Shown here piece after piece: positions 34,913 to 43,984 of a DNA stretch of 64,000 nucleotides. The notes beneath the pieces are model-generated. The model saw nothing but the letters and a program-made list of their open reading frames with translations, did not search any database and was not told the origin of the DNA. Each line of letters begins with the position of its first letter. Within the stretch, counting starts at the first letter, position 1. The stretch is from an uncultured Alphaproteobacteria bacterium. GTDB taxonomy: Bacteria > Pseudomonadota > Alphaproteobacteria > HIMB59. The stretch spans positions 1 through 64,000 of the forward strand of contig CACNLH010000003.1 of NCBI GenBank assembly GCA_902621205.1, read 5' to 3'. A program made the translations under genes and the position numbers.

Positions 34913-35950
34913 ATGGATCTAATACAGAGACTCAATGAAAGACCTATTTTGTGTGCAGAAGGCTATCTTTTTGCAATGGAGAGAAGAGGATATTTACAGG
35001 CAGGAACTTACGTTCCTGAGGTTGTTCTTGATAATCCTGAAGTAGTAACTCAACTTCATAGAGAGTTTATTAGAGCTGGTAGTGATGTTGTTCAAGCATT
35101 TACTTATTACGGTCACAGAGAAAAGTTGCGTTTGATTGGAAAGGAAGAATTATTAGAACCTCTTCAAAAAAACGCATTAGAAATTGCAAAAAATGCTGCA
35201 GCTGAGTTTCCCCAGTTAGATTTAATGATAGCTGGTAATGTAGCTAATACTAATATTTATGACCCTGATGACAAACAATCTCACATTGATTGTCAAAAAA
35301 TGTTTGAAGAACAAATAGCTTGGGCAAAAGAAGCTAATGTTGATTTTGTTATTGCTGAAACAATTAATTGGACTGGAGAAGCTAAATTAGCATTAAAGGA
35401 AATTAAAAATGCAGGTTTAATAGCTGTCGTAAATCTTGCTATACCTAAAGGTGACAAAACAAGAGAAGGCCATAGTGCTGCAGAGGCCTGTAAAATTTTG
35501 GAAGACCATGGTGCTGATGTAGTTGGCCTTAACTGTTATCGTGGTCCTGAAATGACAATGAAACTGCTGCCAAGCATTAGAGAAAAAGTCTCATGCCATG
35601 TGGCTGCATTACCTGTTCCATATAGAACAACTGAAGAATTCCCAACACACATGTATATAGAGGATCCAAATTGTAATTGTTTAGATGGTAATGTTTCTCA
35701 CATTGCTCTTGATGGATTAACATGTAACAGGTTTGAAATGGCTGAATTCACCAAACAATGTATGGACATCAATGTAAATTTTATTGGTATTTGTTGCGGT
35801 GCCGACCCTCATCATGTAAGAGAAATGGCAGTTGCTATGGGTAGAAAACCAATTTCTTATAAATATTACCCTGATATGAGCAAACATTTTTCTCATGGCA
35901 CAGAAAGCAGTCTTAAGGACATTAACAAAACTAACGAATGGCTTAAATAG
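34913..35950 (+). CDS. bmt: Betaine-homocysteine S-methyltransferase
   Basis: A 345-residue homocysteine methyltransferase of the BHMT type. Zinc ligands are Cys208 (GLNCYRGP) and Cys294-Cys295 (GICCGADPHHVREMA). QAFTYYGHREKL, AGNVANTN and FVIAETINWTGEA match the TIM-barrel core. It moves a methyl group from glycine betaine to homocysteine, giving methionine and dimethylglycine, which the DMGDH-like neighbour could use. The start has a strong AGGAGG site 6 bases upstream, and a TATAAT box at 34880-34885 would give a leader of about 20 bases. No room is left for a SAM riboswitch in that case. Confidence 0.88.
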   Translation: MDLIQRLNERPILCAEGYLFAMERRGYLQAGTYVPEVVLDNPEVVTQLHREFIRAGSDVVQAFTYYGHREKLRLIGKEELLEPLQKNALEIAKNAAAEFPQLDLMIAGNVANTNIYDPDDKQSHIDCQKMFEEQIAWAKEANVDFVIAETINWTGEAKLALKEIKNAGLIAVVNLAIPKGDKTREGHSAAEACKILEDHGADVVGLNCYRGPEMTMKLLPSIREKVSCHVAALPVPYRTTEEFPTHMYIEDPNCNCLDGNVSHIALDGLTCNRFEMAEFTKQCMDINVNFIGICCGADPHHVREMAVAMGRKPISYKYYPDMSKHFSHGTESSLKDINKTNEWLK

Positions 35951-35981
35951 TTAAGTAAGACTTATAAAAAATAAATTTTAG

Positions 35982-36713
35982 ATGAGTATATGGGGAAAAC
36001 TTTTAGCTGGGACTTTTGGTTTTGCTCTTGGGGGGCCAATCGGAGCTATGTTAGGTGTAATAGCGGGTCACAGTGTAGATCGTATTCGAAACCAAAAATC
36101 TGACTCTAATATAGCCTCTAATTCACCACAAGAAATTATAACGATAGGTATAATTATTTTAGCAGCTAAACTGGCTAAAGCAGATGGTCAAGTTACAACT
36201 GATGAAATAAGCGCCTTTAAAGAAAAATTTAAAATACCTCCTGATTTTCAAAGCGATGTTAGCAAAATATTTAATGAAGCTAAAAAAAACTCTGATGATT
36301 ATCATCAATATGCTCAACAAATAGGAATGTTATTTCGTGGACAGCCTCAAGTTTTGGAGCAAATTTTAAACTTACTTTTTTATATCGCAGAGGCTGATGG
36401 TGAAATCAGCGACTCAGAGATAGTATTTATTCAAAATTGTTCTGATTATTTTGGACTAAATAAAGCTCAATATGAAAGCATAAAAACTATGTGGCTGGAT
36501 AAACAAATTGATCCATACAAAATTTTAGGAGTTGAGAAAAGTTTTTCTGATGGTGAAATTAGAAAGAGATGGATACAGCTAAGCAAAGAGTTACACCCTG
36601 ACCAATTAAGGGCACAGGGTGTTCCTCAAGAATTAATCATTAAATCTGAAGACAGACTATCCGAGATAAATCAAGCCTACGATAAAATAAAAAGTATTCG
36701 CAAAATCAATTAA
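35982..36713 (+). CDS. djlA: DjlA-like co-chaperone (TerB domain plus J domain)
   Basis: A 243-residue protein. Its glycine-rich N-terminal segment ([25 protein letters not shown]) is probably a membrane anchor. An acidic TerB-like helical domain follows (about 50-165, with [15 protein letters not shown] and [15 protein letters not shown]). The C-terminal J domain (about 175-243) has the DnaK-activating HPD in [12 protein letters not shown]. It stimulates the Hsp70 DnaK. Domain order and length match DjlA of proteobacteria. It lies 31 bases after bmt, and the stop overlaps the opposing cold-shock gene by 4 bases. Confidence 0.88.
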   Translation: MSIWGKLLAGTFGFALGGPIGAMLGVIAGHSVDRIRNQKSDSNIASNSPQEIITIGIIILAAKLAKADGQVTTDEISAFKEKFKIPPDFQSDVSKIFNEAKKNSDDYHQYAQQIGMLFRGQPQVLEQILNLLFYIAEADGEISDSEIVFIQNCSDYFGLNKAQYESIKTMWLDKQIDPYKILGVEKSFSDGEIRKRWIQLSKELHPDQLRAQGVPQELIIKSEDRLSEINQAYDKIKSIRKIN

Positions 36714-36913
36714 ACTTTTTTTAACTGATCTGCTTTGGATTTGCCTTTGTCTTCAACAACTTCAAATTCGACTTTGTCGCCTTCATCGAGGCGGTCTAAA
36801 CCTGCTTGTTGAACAGCTGTGATGTGGACAAAGATATCTTTATCTTCTCCATCAGGGGCAATAAACCCATATCCTTTTTTTGGGTTAAACCATTTCACTG
36901 TTCCTGTAGCCAT
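36710..36913 (-). CDS. cspA: Cold-shock RNA chaperone
   Basis: A 67-residue CspA-family protein: [15 protein letters not shown] (RNP1) and DIFVHIT (RNP2) in the first half, then the [22 protein letters not shown] end. It binds single-stranded RNA and DNA and melts structure. Normal length. An AAGGA site precedes ATG 36913. The 144-base gap to thiD shows no feature I can support. Confidence 0.95.
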   Translation of the reverse strand: MATGTVKWFNPKKGYGFIAPDGEDKDIFVHITAVQQAGLDRLDEGDKVEFEVVEDKGKSKADQLKKV

Positions 36914-37057
36914 TTATAGTCCTTTCTTAATCTTAAGTAGTAAATATTTAGCGTATCCAAACATAGTTAAAAATTTTATGAGATTTTTTTAATTAGTATT
37001 CAAATAGTAAGCCTAAATATTGTTAAACTTTTTATAGCAATTTTTCTAAATTTAAAG

Positions 37058-37849
37058 TTAAAAATGGTAAACCGGGCCGCTACCTTTACCAATTTTATAC
37101 AAACTTCCTTTAATTATGGCTCTTTTTATATAATTTCTTGATTTTTTGACAGAATTTAAAATATCTTCACCTAAAGCTAAATTCGAAGCAATTGCTGACG
37201 ATAAAGTACACCCAGTTCCATGTGTGTTTTTACTTTTAATGATACCAGACTCAAAAAAATGAATTTTTTTATTTTTTTTAATAAATAGACAGTCGAATAT
37301 TTTTCCATTTTTGATTAGACCTTTGATCAGTATATTCTTAGCACCAATTTTTTCTAAAATTTGAATTGCATTAATCATATCATCTTTACTATTAATCTTG
37401 GTATTTGTAAGAATTTCTGCCTCCTTCAAATTAGGAGTAATTATCATAGATTTTGTTATAAGGTTTTTAGTTAAACTTGATATAGCGCTTTTCTTTAAGA
37501 GTAAATAACCAGATGTTGAAACCATAACAGGGTCTAAAACAACTTTAGATATTTTATAGTTGTCAATAAATTTTGAAATTTCTTGAATAATTTTTTTATC
37601 ACTTAACATACCAATCTTTATTGAGTCTGGTTTAATATCACTACACGTCGTATTAAGTTGTTCTCTTATAAACTTTGGGGTTGTGTTAAAAATACTTTTT
37701 ACCTCTTGAGTATTTTGTGCAGTTAAAGCAGTAATTACAGACATCGCATAACATTTAAAGTATGTTATAGTTTTAATATCAGCTTGGATACCTGCCCCTC
37801 CTGATGAGTCAGAACCTGCAATTGTTAATACAGTTTTATATCTTTTCAT
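37058..37849 (-). CDS. thiD: Hydroxymethylpyrimidine/phosphomethylpyrimidine kinase
   Basis: A 263-residue ribokinase-fold enzyme phosphorylating HMP and HMP-P. GSDSSGGAGIQADIKT at the N-terminus, KIGMLSD, LDPVMVSTSGYLLL, TPNLKEAEIL, and the anion-hole motif NTHGTGCTLSSAIASNLALG near the C-terminus. It overlaps thiE by 14 bases in the thiV-thiM-thiE-thiD operon under the TPP riboswitch. Together with the absence of thiC in the window it points to uptake of HMP from outside. Confidence 0.94.
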   Translation of the reverse strand: MKRYKTVLTIAGSDSSGGAGIQADIKTITYFKCYAMSVITALTAQNTQEVKSIFNTTPKFIREQLNTTCSDIKPDSIKIGMLSDKKIIQEISKFIDNYKISKVVLDPVMVSTSGYLLLKKSAISSLTKNLITKSMIITPNLKEAEILTNTKINSKDDMINAIQILEKIGAKNILIKGLIKNGKIFDCLFIKKNKKIHFFESGIIKSKNTHGTGCTLSSAIASNLALGEDILNSVKKSRNYIKRAIIKGSLYKIGKGSGPVYHF

Positions 37850-38459
37850 AACTTGAAATAATTTTACTTACATCCATACAATTCTTCTTAATATTACCTT
37901 TTAATAAAGAGGATATCATAGCAACTCCATGGATTTTTAGTTTTAGTATACTATTTACATCACTTATATTGATTCCTCCTATTGCTATTAAAGGAATTTT
38001 TGTAGCTTTAGCACAAATTTTAAGCCCGCTTAAACCAAAATAATTTTTCATTTCTTTTTTTGTATTTGACGAGAAGGCTGAAACACCTATGTAGTCAACT
38101 CCCTTTAACTTTTTTACCTTTATGAATTCATTTTTATTACTTGCTGAAACTCCTATTATAGCTTTTCTTCCCAATAATTTTCTAGCTTGATTATAGGGTA
38201 AATCATCCATACCAACATGTGCACCATGAGCATTTATAGATTTTGCAATATCCACACGATCATTGACAATGAGGGTTTTTTTAAATTTAACACAATCTTT
38301 TTTTAAATCTTTTCCTAAGTTGTATAAATCAATTGTTTTTAAATTTTTAAACCTTAATTGAATACAATCGACCTTACTCTCAAATATTATTTTCAAATAA
38401 TTATCCAACTTACTTAATGGTGTAAGTTTATCGTCAGTAACAAAACAAAATTTAAACAC
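37836..38459 (-). CDS. thiE: Thiamine-phosphate synthase
   Basis: A 207-residue TIM-barrel enzyme joining HMP pyrophosphate with thiazole phosphate. QLRFKNL, LIVNDRVDIAKSINAHGAHVGMDDL, IIGVSASN and PLIAIGGINISDV are the family motifs. VNDRVDIA-HVGQDD positions bind pyrophosphate and magnesium; the usual Q of VGQDD is M here. It overlaps thiM by 8 bases and thiD by 14. Confidence 0.92.
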   Translation of the reverse strand: MFKFCFVTDDKLTPLSKLDNYLKIIFESKVDCIQLRFKNLKTIDLYNLGKDLKKDCVKFKKTLIVNDRVDIAKSINAHGAHVGMDDLPYNQARKLLGRKAIIGVSASNKNEFIKVKKLKGVDYIGVSAFSSNTKKEMKNYFGLSGLKICAKATKIPLIAIGGINISDVNSILKLKIHGVAMISSLLKGNIKKNCMDVSKIISSYEKI

Positions 38460-39249
38460 TAGTAATTTTTAAATTATCTAAAATTTCTTTTTCTGTAATA
38501 TCATTTAATTTGTTCAAGAAATTTACTTGAAAATCTCCTGGCCCCTCTGATTTTGATGCTGCGAGTTCTCCTGCGATTGAAAAAATAGCCGCTGAGCTTA
38601 TCGCAGATTTGTATAAACTTTCACCTACAGCAGCAAATGCTCCTACTATGCACGATAAAGAGCAACCGATAGCTGTAACCTTCGTCATTACACTTGATCC
38701 ATTTGAAATTTTAGTGACATTATCTTCATAAATAATGAAGTCATCTCTACCGCTTATAAATACAACACAATTATTCTCGTTAGATAAAATTTTTCCAGAC
38801 TCAATAGCTGCGTGACTTTCAATTGATGAGTCAACTCCCTTTGAAGATATTTTATTTTGATCTACTAGTGATTGAATTTCAGATGCGTTTCCTCTAATAA
38901 TTAATTTTTTAGAGCTTTTAATAATGTCAAGAGAAGTTTGAGTTCTTAACTTACTCGCACCTGAACCCACAGGGTCTAATATGATTGGTTTTTCTTGTTG
39001 AACATAATATTTAGAAGCCTCTAAAAAGCTAGGCCTCCAATTATCGTCTAACGTTCCAATATTATTAACAAGACAAGACGATATAGCAGCTATTTCTTTA
39101 AGTTCATTTGTTGCATGAGACATCAAAGGAGATGCTCCGATAGAGAGAAGAATATTAGCGTTTATGTTCATTGCCACGTAATTTGTAATACAATGTACAA
39201 GCGCTCCTTTATCTCTTAAGTTTTTTAAATCATTATAAATATGTTCCAT
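38452..39249 (-). CDS. thiM: Hydroxyethylthiazole kinase
   Basis: A 265-residue ThiM, which phosphorylates 4-methyl-5-(2-hydroxyethyl)thiazole in salvage. VHCITNYVAMNINANILLSIGASPLMSHA, LDPVGSGASKLRT, IRGNASEIQSL, and the TAIGCSLSCIVGAF anion-hole region, where the usual T-G-x-G-C is A-I-G-C. It starts where the ThiV gene stops (one-base overlap). Its presence says the cell can use an external thiazole precursor. Confidence 0.92.
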   Translation of the reverse strand: MEHIYNDLKNLRDKGALVHCITNYVAMNINANILLSIGASPLMSHATNELKEIAAISSCLVNNIGTLDDNWRPSFLEASKYYVQQEKPIILDPVGSGASKLRTQTSLDIIKSSKKLIIRGNASEIQSLVDQNKISSKGVDSSIESHAAIESGKILSNENNCVVFISGRDDFIIYEDNVTKISNGSSVMTKVTAIGCSLSCIVGAFAAVGESLYKSAISSAAIFSIAGELAASKSEGPGDFQVNFLNKLNDITEKEILDNLKITSV

Positions 39250-40634
39250 TATATACCTTTCCTTTTCATCAAAAGTGTCAATATTGTTGAAAATAGAATT
39301 GGCACTAAAAATGATGAGAATAATTTATAGTTATTAATAAATGTGAAATTAATATTTAGAAAATCGCTCATTATATTTTTGCTGAATGAGGGATCAGGAA
39401 ATATTAATACTCCCAGTAGTAAGCTCAAAAAAGAGATTATATATATTTGTTTTGTAGAGATATTAAAACCAAATAATCCCAACAGAAAAGGTAAAACTAA
39501 GCAACAACAAATTAAATCAGCAATTAAGAAGACGTACAAAACATTGTAACCTTGCGAGGATAGTATGAAAACTGCCACCAAGAAAACAATAATAAAGTAT
39601 AAGTTTGAAGAGGATTTTAAGGAGTAACTTGTGCTTAGGGTGACAATCTGAGAATTTATAGCATTTATTAATGTATCAATACTACTCAATACAAGAGAAG
39701 CAGCTAATATTACAAAAATGTATTTTATAAATGAAGTCTCGAGTAAACCGAAAAGTTTCACAAATGTTAAATCAGGATCATCCATTGCGTAAAGTGAGAT
39801 TGAAACTAGTCCAGAGTATCCAATGAAATAAACAATTATAAATATAATTAAAGCAGATATAACTAAGCCAATACTAAGCGTTTTATTATCTTTAGCAGCA
39901 TAAATTCTTTGCCAATTACCATGGTGAAAAAGATTTGTAAATGTAACTGCTACTAAAAAAGTCAAACCTGTTATCCATAGGAATTGATTATTAAAATCAA
40001 ATAAATGTGCATTTTCGATCATAAATGAAGAGTTATCTGAAAAGTCTTGGAATGGAATTTTAAAAACTAAAAACAAACAAATTCCTATAATGAATATGAA
40101 TTGAATTAAATCGGTGAATATTGTTGCCGACAACCCCCCAATTAGAACGTACGATAAAGCAATTAATATAATTATCATTGAAGAAATCCAATAAGGTGTA
40201 TCATTTAAAAAATTAAAGAACTTTGAGATAGCTGTAATTTCAGCTATTAAGAAAACTGTCATATAAACTAACGAAACTATTATAACAAAGTGGGATAAGT
40301 ACTTACCAAACCGATTTTCGATACAATCGTGAAAGCCTGTTGAGTTTGGAAAAACCTTTCTTACATATTTTCCTATAAAGATGAATAAAACTAAAGGCAT
40401 CGCAGCTCCAAGAGCATAACCAATCACATTACCCATTCCACCCCAAGTAGCTGCTGCAGCAGGCGAAAATATTATCCAAAAACCCAATGCAGAAGATACA
40501 AAAGAAGATATTGAAAAAAATAAATTATATTTATTTTTAATAACGAATTTATCATCTGACAATTCATTTTTTTTCAAAAAAAAGAATGATGCAGTAAAAA
40601 TTAATCCAAATAAAATTAAAAAAATAATTTCCAT
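39249..40634 (-). CDS. thiV: Sodium:solute symporter, ThiV-type thiamine precursor transporter
   Basis: A 461-residue SSS-family symporter with about 12-13 hydrophobic helices. FSPAAAATWGGMGNVIGYALGAAMPL, LSYVLIGGLSATIFTDLIQFI (sodium-site helix) and VLSSIDTLINAINSQIV are typical. It lies directly behind a TPP riboswitch and before thiM, thiE and thiD. In SAR11 a riboswitch-linked SSS protein (ThiV) was proposed to import the pyrimidine HMP. Given ThiM here, the thiazole alcohol is also a candidate cargo. The start is ATG 40634; a weak AAGAGC site lies upstream. Confidence 0.85.
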   Translation of the reverse strand: MEIIFLILFGLIFTASFFFLKKNELSDDKFVIKNKYNLFFSISSFVSSALGFWIIFSPAAAATWGGMGNVIGYALGAAMPLVLFIFIGKYVRKVFPNSTGFHDCIENRFGKYLSHFVIIVSLVYMTVFLIAEITAISKFFNFLNDTPYWISSMIIILIALSYVLIGGLSATIFTDLIQFIFIIGICLFLVFKIPFQDFSDNSSFMIENAHLFDFNNQFLWITGLTFLVAVTFTNLFHHGNWQRIYAAKDNKTLSIGLVISALIIFIIVYFIGYSGLVSISLYAMDDPDLTFVKLFGLLETSFIKYIFVILAASLVLSSIDTLINAINSQIVTLSTSYSLKSSSNLYFIIVFLVAVFILSSQGYNVLYVFLIADLICCCLVLPFLLGLFGFNISTKQIYIISFLSLLLGVLIFPDPSFSKNIMSDFLNINFTFINNYKLFSSFLVPILFSTILTLLMKRKGI

Positions 40635-40660
40635 CTAATTTGCTCTTATTTTAAAAGTAT

Positions 40661-40745
40661 TTAAGGGAAACTTCCTACGCCAGAATTACCTGGATCAGGT
40701 TCGAGGGTTAAGTATTACCTTTCTCAGCCTTTCAGCACCCCTTAA
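40661..40745 (-). ncRNA. TPP riboswitch upstream of thiVMED
   Basis: Read on the minus strand it holds the diagnostic blocks GGGGTGC, GGCTGAGA, ACCCTCGAACCTGATCCAGG and TTCTGGCGTAGGAAG in order. The closing stem TTAAGGG (40745-40739) pairs with CCCTTAA (40667-40661). Thiamine diphosphate binding should lower expression of the ThiV-ThiM-ThiE-ThiD operon. Only 26 bases separate it from the start codon and no clear terminator stem is seen there, so control of translation is more likely than of transcription. Confidence 0.95.
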
Positions 40746-40820
40746 AAGTTAATATTATCAAACTAACTAAAATAAATCAATTATCTTTACTAAAAACAAA
40801 TTTAATATTAAAAACATCAC

Positions 40821-42311
40821 ATGAAAATAATTGAAAACTTCTCTGACTCTAAAGCAATATCTAGTAATTCTGAAGACTTCATAAAATTATATAAACCTAG
40901 TACGGGTGAGGAATATGCGCATGTTCCAAAAACAACAAGAGATGAGTTTGAAAAAATTATCAATAAAATGAAATTAGCACAGCCTTTATGGGCTAATACA
41001 CCCATTACGAAAAGAAGTGAAATTTTATTTAAATTTAAAAATTTAATTGAAAAAAATTTTGATTTAATAGCAAAAATAATATCTGAAGAACATGGTAAGG
41101 TTTTTTCTGATGCTAAAGGATCTTTGCAGAGAGGTCTTGAAGTAGTTGACTTTGCATGCGGTATTCCTCATTTATTGAAAGGAAATCACTCAATTAACGT
41201 TGGAACAAACGTAGATTTGTTTGATATTAAGCAGCCTTTGGGAATTTGTGCTGGTATTACACCATTTAATTTCCCAGCTATGGTTCCAATGTGGATGTTT
41301 CCATTATCTATAGCATGTGGAAATGCCTTTATGCTGAAACCCTCTGAGAAAGTTCCTCAATGCTCATTAAAACTTGCAGAATTAATGAGTGAAGCTGGTC
41401 TACCTGATAACGTCCTCACGGTCGTAAATGGCGATAAAAATATTGTAGATCTAATACTTCAGTGTGAAGATATTTCTTCAGTAAGTTTTGTTGGCTCAAC
41501 ACCTGTTGCTAAGTACATTTACACCGAGTGTTCAAAAACAAATAAAAGAGTTCAAGCTCTTGGTGGTGCTAAAAACCATATGCTTATAATGGAAGACGCG
41601 AATTTAGAGGATGCAGTAAATGGACTAATTGGAGCAGCTTTTGGATCTGCTGGTGAACGTTGTATGGCAACATCAGTTGCTATGCCAGTTGGAAATATTC
41701 AAAAACCATTTATGGATTTACTAAAGGAGAAGGCAAGTAAAATCAAAGTTGGGGAGTCTTTAGACCCACAAAGTGAAATGGGACCTCTCATTACAAAGGA
41801 ACACAAACAAAAAGTTCTATCATATATTGAAAAAGGTGTTCAAGAGGGTGCAAAATTAGAGTTAGATGGAAGAGGAATTAGTCTTCAAGGTTATGAAAAT
41901 GGTAACTTTGTTGGTCCTACAATATTTAATAATGTTACTGATGGTATGACTATATACAAAGAAGAGATTTTTGGCCCTGTTTTATCTGTCCTTAATATGA
42001 ATAATTTTGAAGAGGCCATAAAGCTGATTAATAAACATCAGTTTGGCAATGGCACTTCTATTTATACATCAAGTGGTTCATTAGCGAGAAATTTTATGAA
42101 AAATGTCCAAATAGGAATGGTTGGGATAAACATTCCTATTCCAGTTCCAATGTCTTTTTATACTTTTGGTGGCTGGAAAGGTTCAATATTTGGTGGTCAT
42201 GGAATGCACGGAGAAGAAGGGATTAATTTTTATACCAAACGTAAGACAATAACATCGAGATGGCCAGATGATGTCGCAGGGGCTTCACTCAACATGCCAA
42301 CTATGAAATAA
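40821..42311 (+). CDS. mmsA: Methylmalonate-semialdehyde dehydrogenase (CoA-acylating)
   Basis: A 496-residue aldehyde dehydrogenase of the MmsA/IolA branch. GICAGITPFNFPAMVPMWMFP, FVGSTPVAKYIY, QALGGAKNHMLIMEDA and FGSAGERCMATSVAM (catalytic cysteine in GERCMA) are diagnostic. It turns methylmalonate or malonate semialdehyde into propionyl- or acetyl-CoA, in valine, thymine, propionate or beta-alanine breakdown. It stands alone, followed 6 bases on by the DUF1476 gene. Confidence 0.92.
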   Translation: MKIIENFSDSKAISSNSEDFIKLYKPSTGEEYAHVPKTTRDEFEKIINKMKLAQPLWANTPITKRSEILFKFKNLIEKNFDLIAKIISEEHGKVFSDAKGSLQRGLEVVDFACGIPHLLKGNHSINVGTNVDLFDIKQPLGICAGITPFNFPAMVPMWMFPLSIACGNAFMLKPSEKVPQCSLKLAELMSEAGLPDNVLTVVNGDKNIVDLILQCEDISSVSFVGSTPVAKYIYTECSKTNKRVQALGGAKNHMLIMEDANLEDAVNGLIGAAFGSAGERCMATSVAMPVGNIQKPFMDLLKEKASKIKVGESLDPQSEMGPLITKEHKQKVLSYIEKGVQEGAKLELDGRGISLQGYENGNFVGPTIFNNVTDGMTIYKEEIFGPVLSVLNMNNFEEAIKLINKHQFGNGTSIYTSSGSLARNFMKNVQIGMVGINIPIPVPMSFYTFGGWKGSIFGGHGMHGEEGINFYTKRKTITSRWPDDVAGASLNMPTMK

Positions 42312-42317
42312 TGAATT

Positions 42318-42599
42318 ATGGACAAATTTAAAGACAGACAAAAAGCCTTTGAAGCAGAGCAAAGCCAAAAAGAGCAAACAGAATTTGAAAAAAGAAATTC
42401 AAGAAACAAAATCTTTGCTCAATACATTTTAGATGATATTGGACAATCCGATAATTCAGAATTACTGAGAGAAATAATATTATCTGATCTTGAGGAACCA
42501 GGAGATGAAGACATAATACGTAAAGCCTTAGATGTATTAGCTCAAAATAACGGTAGTCTGACTAGAGAAGATCTAGTAAAAAAACTCTCAGAAATATAA
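42318..42599 (+). CDS. DUF1476 protein, F1-ATPase zeta-subunit-like inhibitor
   Basis: A 93-residue DUF1476 protein: MDKFKDRQKAFEAEQSQKEQ, then the RRNKIFAQYILDDIG-like and VxxxDLEEPGDEDIIRKAL segments of this alphaproteobacterial family. In Paracoccus denitrificans the family member is the zeta subunit that blocks ATP hydrolysis by F1. It is a useful marker that the organism is an alphaproteobacterium. The convergent glyoxalase gene ends 1 base after it. Confidence 0.85.
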   Translation: MDKFKDRQKAFEAEQSQKEQTEFEKRNSRNKIFAQYILDDIGQSDNSELLREIILSDLEEPGDEDIIRKALDVLAQNNGSLTREDLVKKLSEI

Positions 42600-42600
42600 T

Positions 42601-43041
42601 CTACCAAGACCCATTATTTTGCATACTGGCCCAAGGCTCTCTTATTTCAAGACCCTCACCTTTTTGAAGTAACTCTATTGATATGCCGTCTGGTGATTTT
42701 ATGAAAGCCATATATCCATCTCTAGGAGGCCTGTTTATCACAACATCCTTTTTTATCAGATTTTCACAAACTTGATAAATATTATCTACTCTAAAAGCTA
42801 GGTGACCAAAATTTCTGCCACCTTTGTATTCTTCTTTGTCCCAATTGTAAGTTAATTCTAAAAGAGGTTTCTTTTTACTGTCAGCAGTGTCTTTATCATC
42901 AGGGGCACAAAGAAAAATTAAAGTAAATCGACCCTTTTCACTCTCTTTTCTCGAGTATTCAATTAGTCCTAATTTATTACAATAAAAGTCAAGTGATTGC
43001 TCAATATCACTTACTCGAACCATTGTGTGCAAATATTCCAT
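42601..43041 (-). CDS. gloA: Lactoylglutathione lyase (glyoxalase I)
   Basis: A 146-residue vicinal-oxygen-chelate protein. Two beta-alpha-beta-beta-beta modules carry the metal ligands: His5 (EYLHTMVRV), a glutamate in LLELTYNWD, the histidine in GHLAFRVDN, and a glutamate in SIELLQKG. It isomerises the methylglyoxal-glutathione hemithioacetal. Usual proteobacterial length. Confidence 0.9.
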   Translation of the reverse strand: MEYLHTMVRVSDIEQSLDFYCNKLGLIEYSRKESEKGRFTLIFLCAPDDKDTADSKKKPLLELTYNWDKEEYKGGRNFGHLAFRVDNIYQVCENLIKKDVVINRPPRDGYMAFIKSPDGISIELLQKGEGLEIREPWASMQNNGSW

Positions 43042-43083
43042 TAAGATTAAATATCAAAAAATTTTAAATCTGTCTAAAAATTT

Positions 43084-43956
43084 CTAAAATTGCTTATTGC
43101 TTCCAAGGACTATTTTTTTTCGAAGGACAGTTTCACGATAAAAAATATATCCGACTGAAAGTAAAATTAATGGACCTCCTAGTAGCACCTCTTTCGAGAG
43201 AAACTCACCAAAAAAAATATAACCGATGACAAATGCCCAAACAACAGAAGTGAAGTCTAAAGGAGCAAGAACAGAGGCTTCTGCTAATTGAAAAGATTTT
43301 GTAAGACAAAATTGAGCAGTAAACCCTAAAAAACCCGAAGCAATTAGAAAAACTAAGTCTAAATTATTTGGCCATATCCAATCATCACTATAGAAAAATA
43401 AACTTGAAACTGTTCCAAATAAAGTAAAGGCCCATACCGTTAAAATATTATTATTAGTTATTAATATTTTTTTTAGAATTATCACTGCCATTGACAAAAA
43501 AATACTAGCTAAAAGTGGTAAAACAGAATAGTTGTTTAATAAATTCACGTCCGGTTTCAAAATAATTACTACCCCTATAAAACCAATAATAATTGCAATT
43601 ACCCTCCTATATCCAATTTTTTCACCCAGAAAAAAAATTGATAATATAGATATAAAAAAAACAGATGAAAAACTGATTGTTTGCATTTCGATCAGCGGAA
43701 CATATCTAAGAGATATGAAGAAAAGACTCATAGCTGAAATTCCTACTAAACCTCTAAAAAAATGAAGTTTATAATTGTTAATAGAAGATATTTTTAGATT
43801 TAAATAATAAATGACAACTATCAATGGAATAAGAGCAAATAGATTTCTGAAAAAAACTACCTCAAATAATGGTAAGTTGTCGCCTGTTGCTTTTATACAT
43901 ACACTCATTAAAACAAAAAAAAGGACGGACAAAGACTTGTAGATAAATGCTGACAT
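43084..43956 (-). CDS. EamA/DMT-family transporter
   Basis: A 290-residue protein of ten hydrophobic helices in two EamA repeats (about 1-135 and 145-275). FRNLFALIPLIVV, FRGLVGISAMSLFFISLRYVP and APLDFTSVVWAFVIGYIFFGE are the typical repeat signatures. Members export amino acids or metabolites; the cargo cannot be told from sequence. Monocistronic, divergent from the amidotransferase gene. Confidence 0.85.
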   Translation of the reverse strand: MSAFIYKSLSVLFFVLMSVCIKATGDNLPLFEVVFFRNLFALIPLIVVIYYLNLKISSINNYKLHFFRGLVGISAMSLFFISLRYVPLIEMQTISFSSVFFISILSIFFLGEKIGYRRVIAIIIGFIGVVIILKPDVNLLNNYSVLPLLASIFLSMAVIILKKILITNNNILTVWAFTLFGTVSSLFFYSDDWIWPNNLDLVFLIASGFLGFTAQFCLTKSFQLAEASVLAPLDFTSVVWAFVIGYIFFGEFLSKEVLLGGPLILLSVGYIFYRETVLRKKIVLGSNKQF

Positions 43957-43984
43957 GTGGTTAATCTAAATATATTAAATATGA

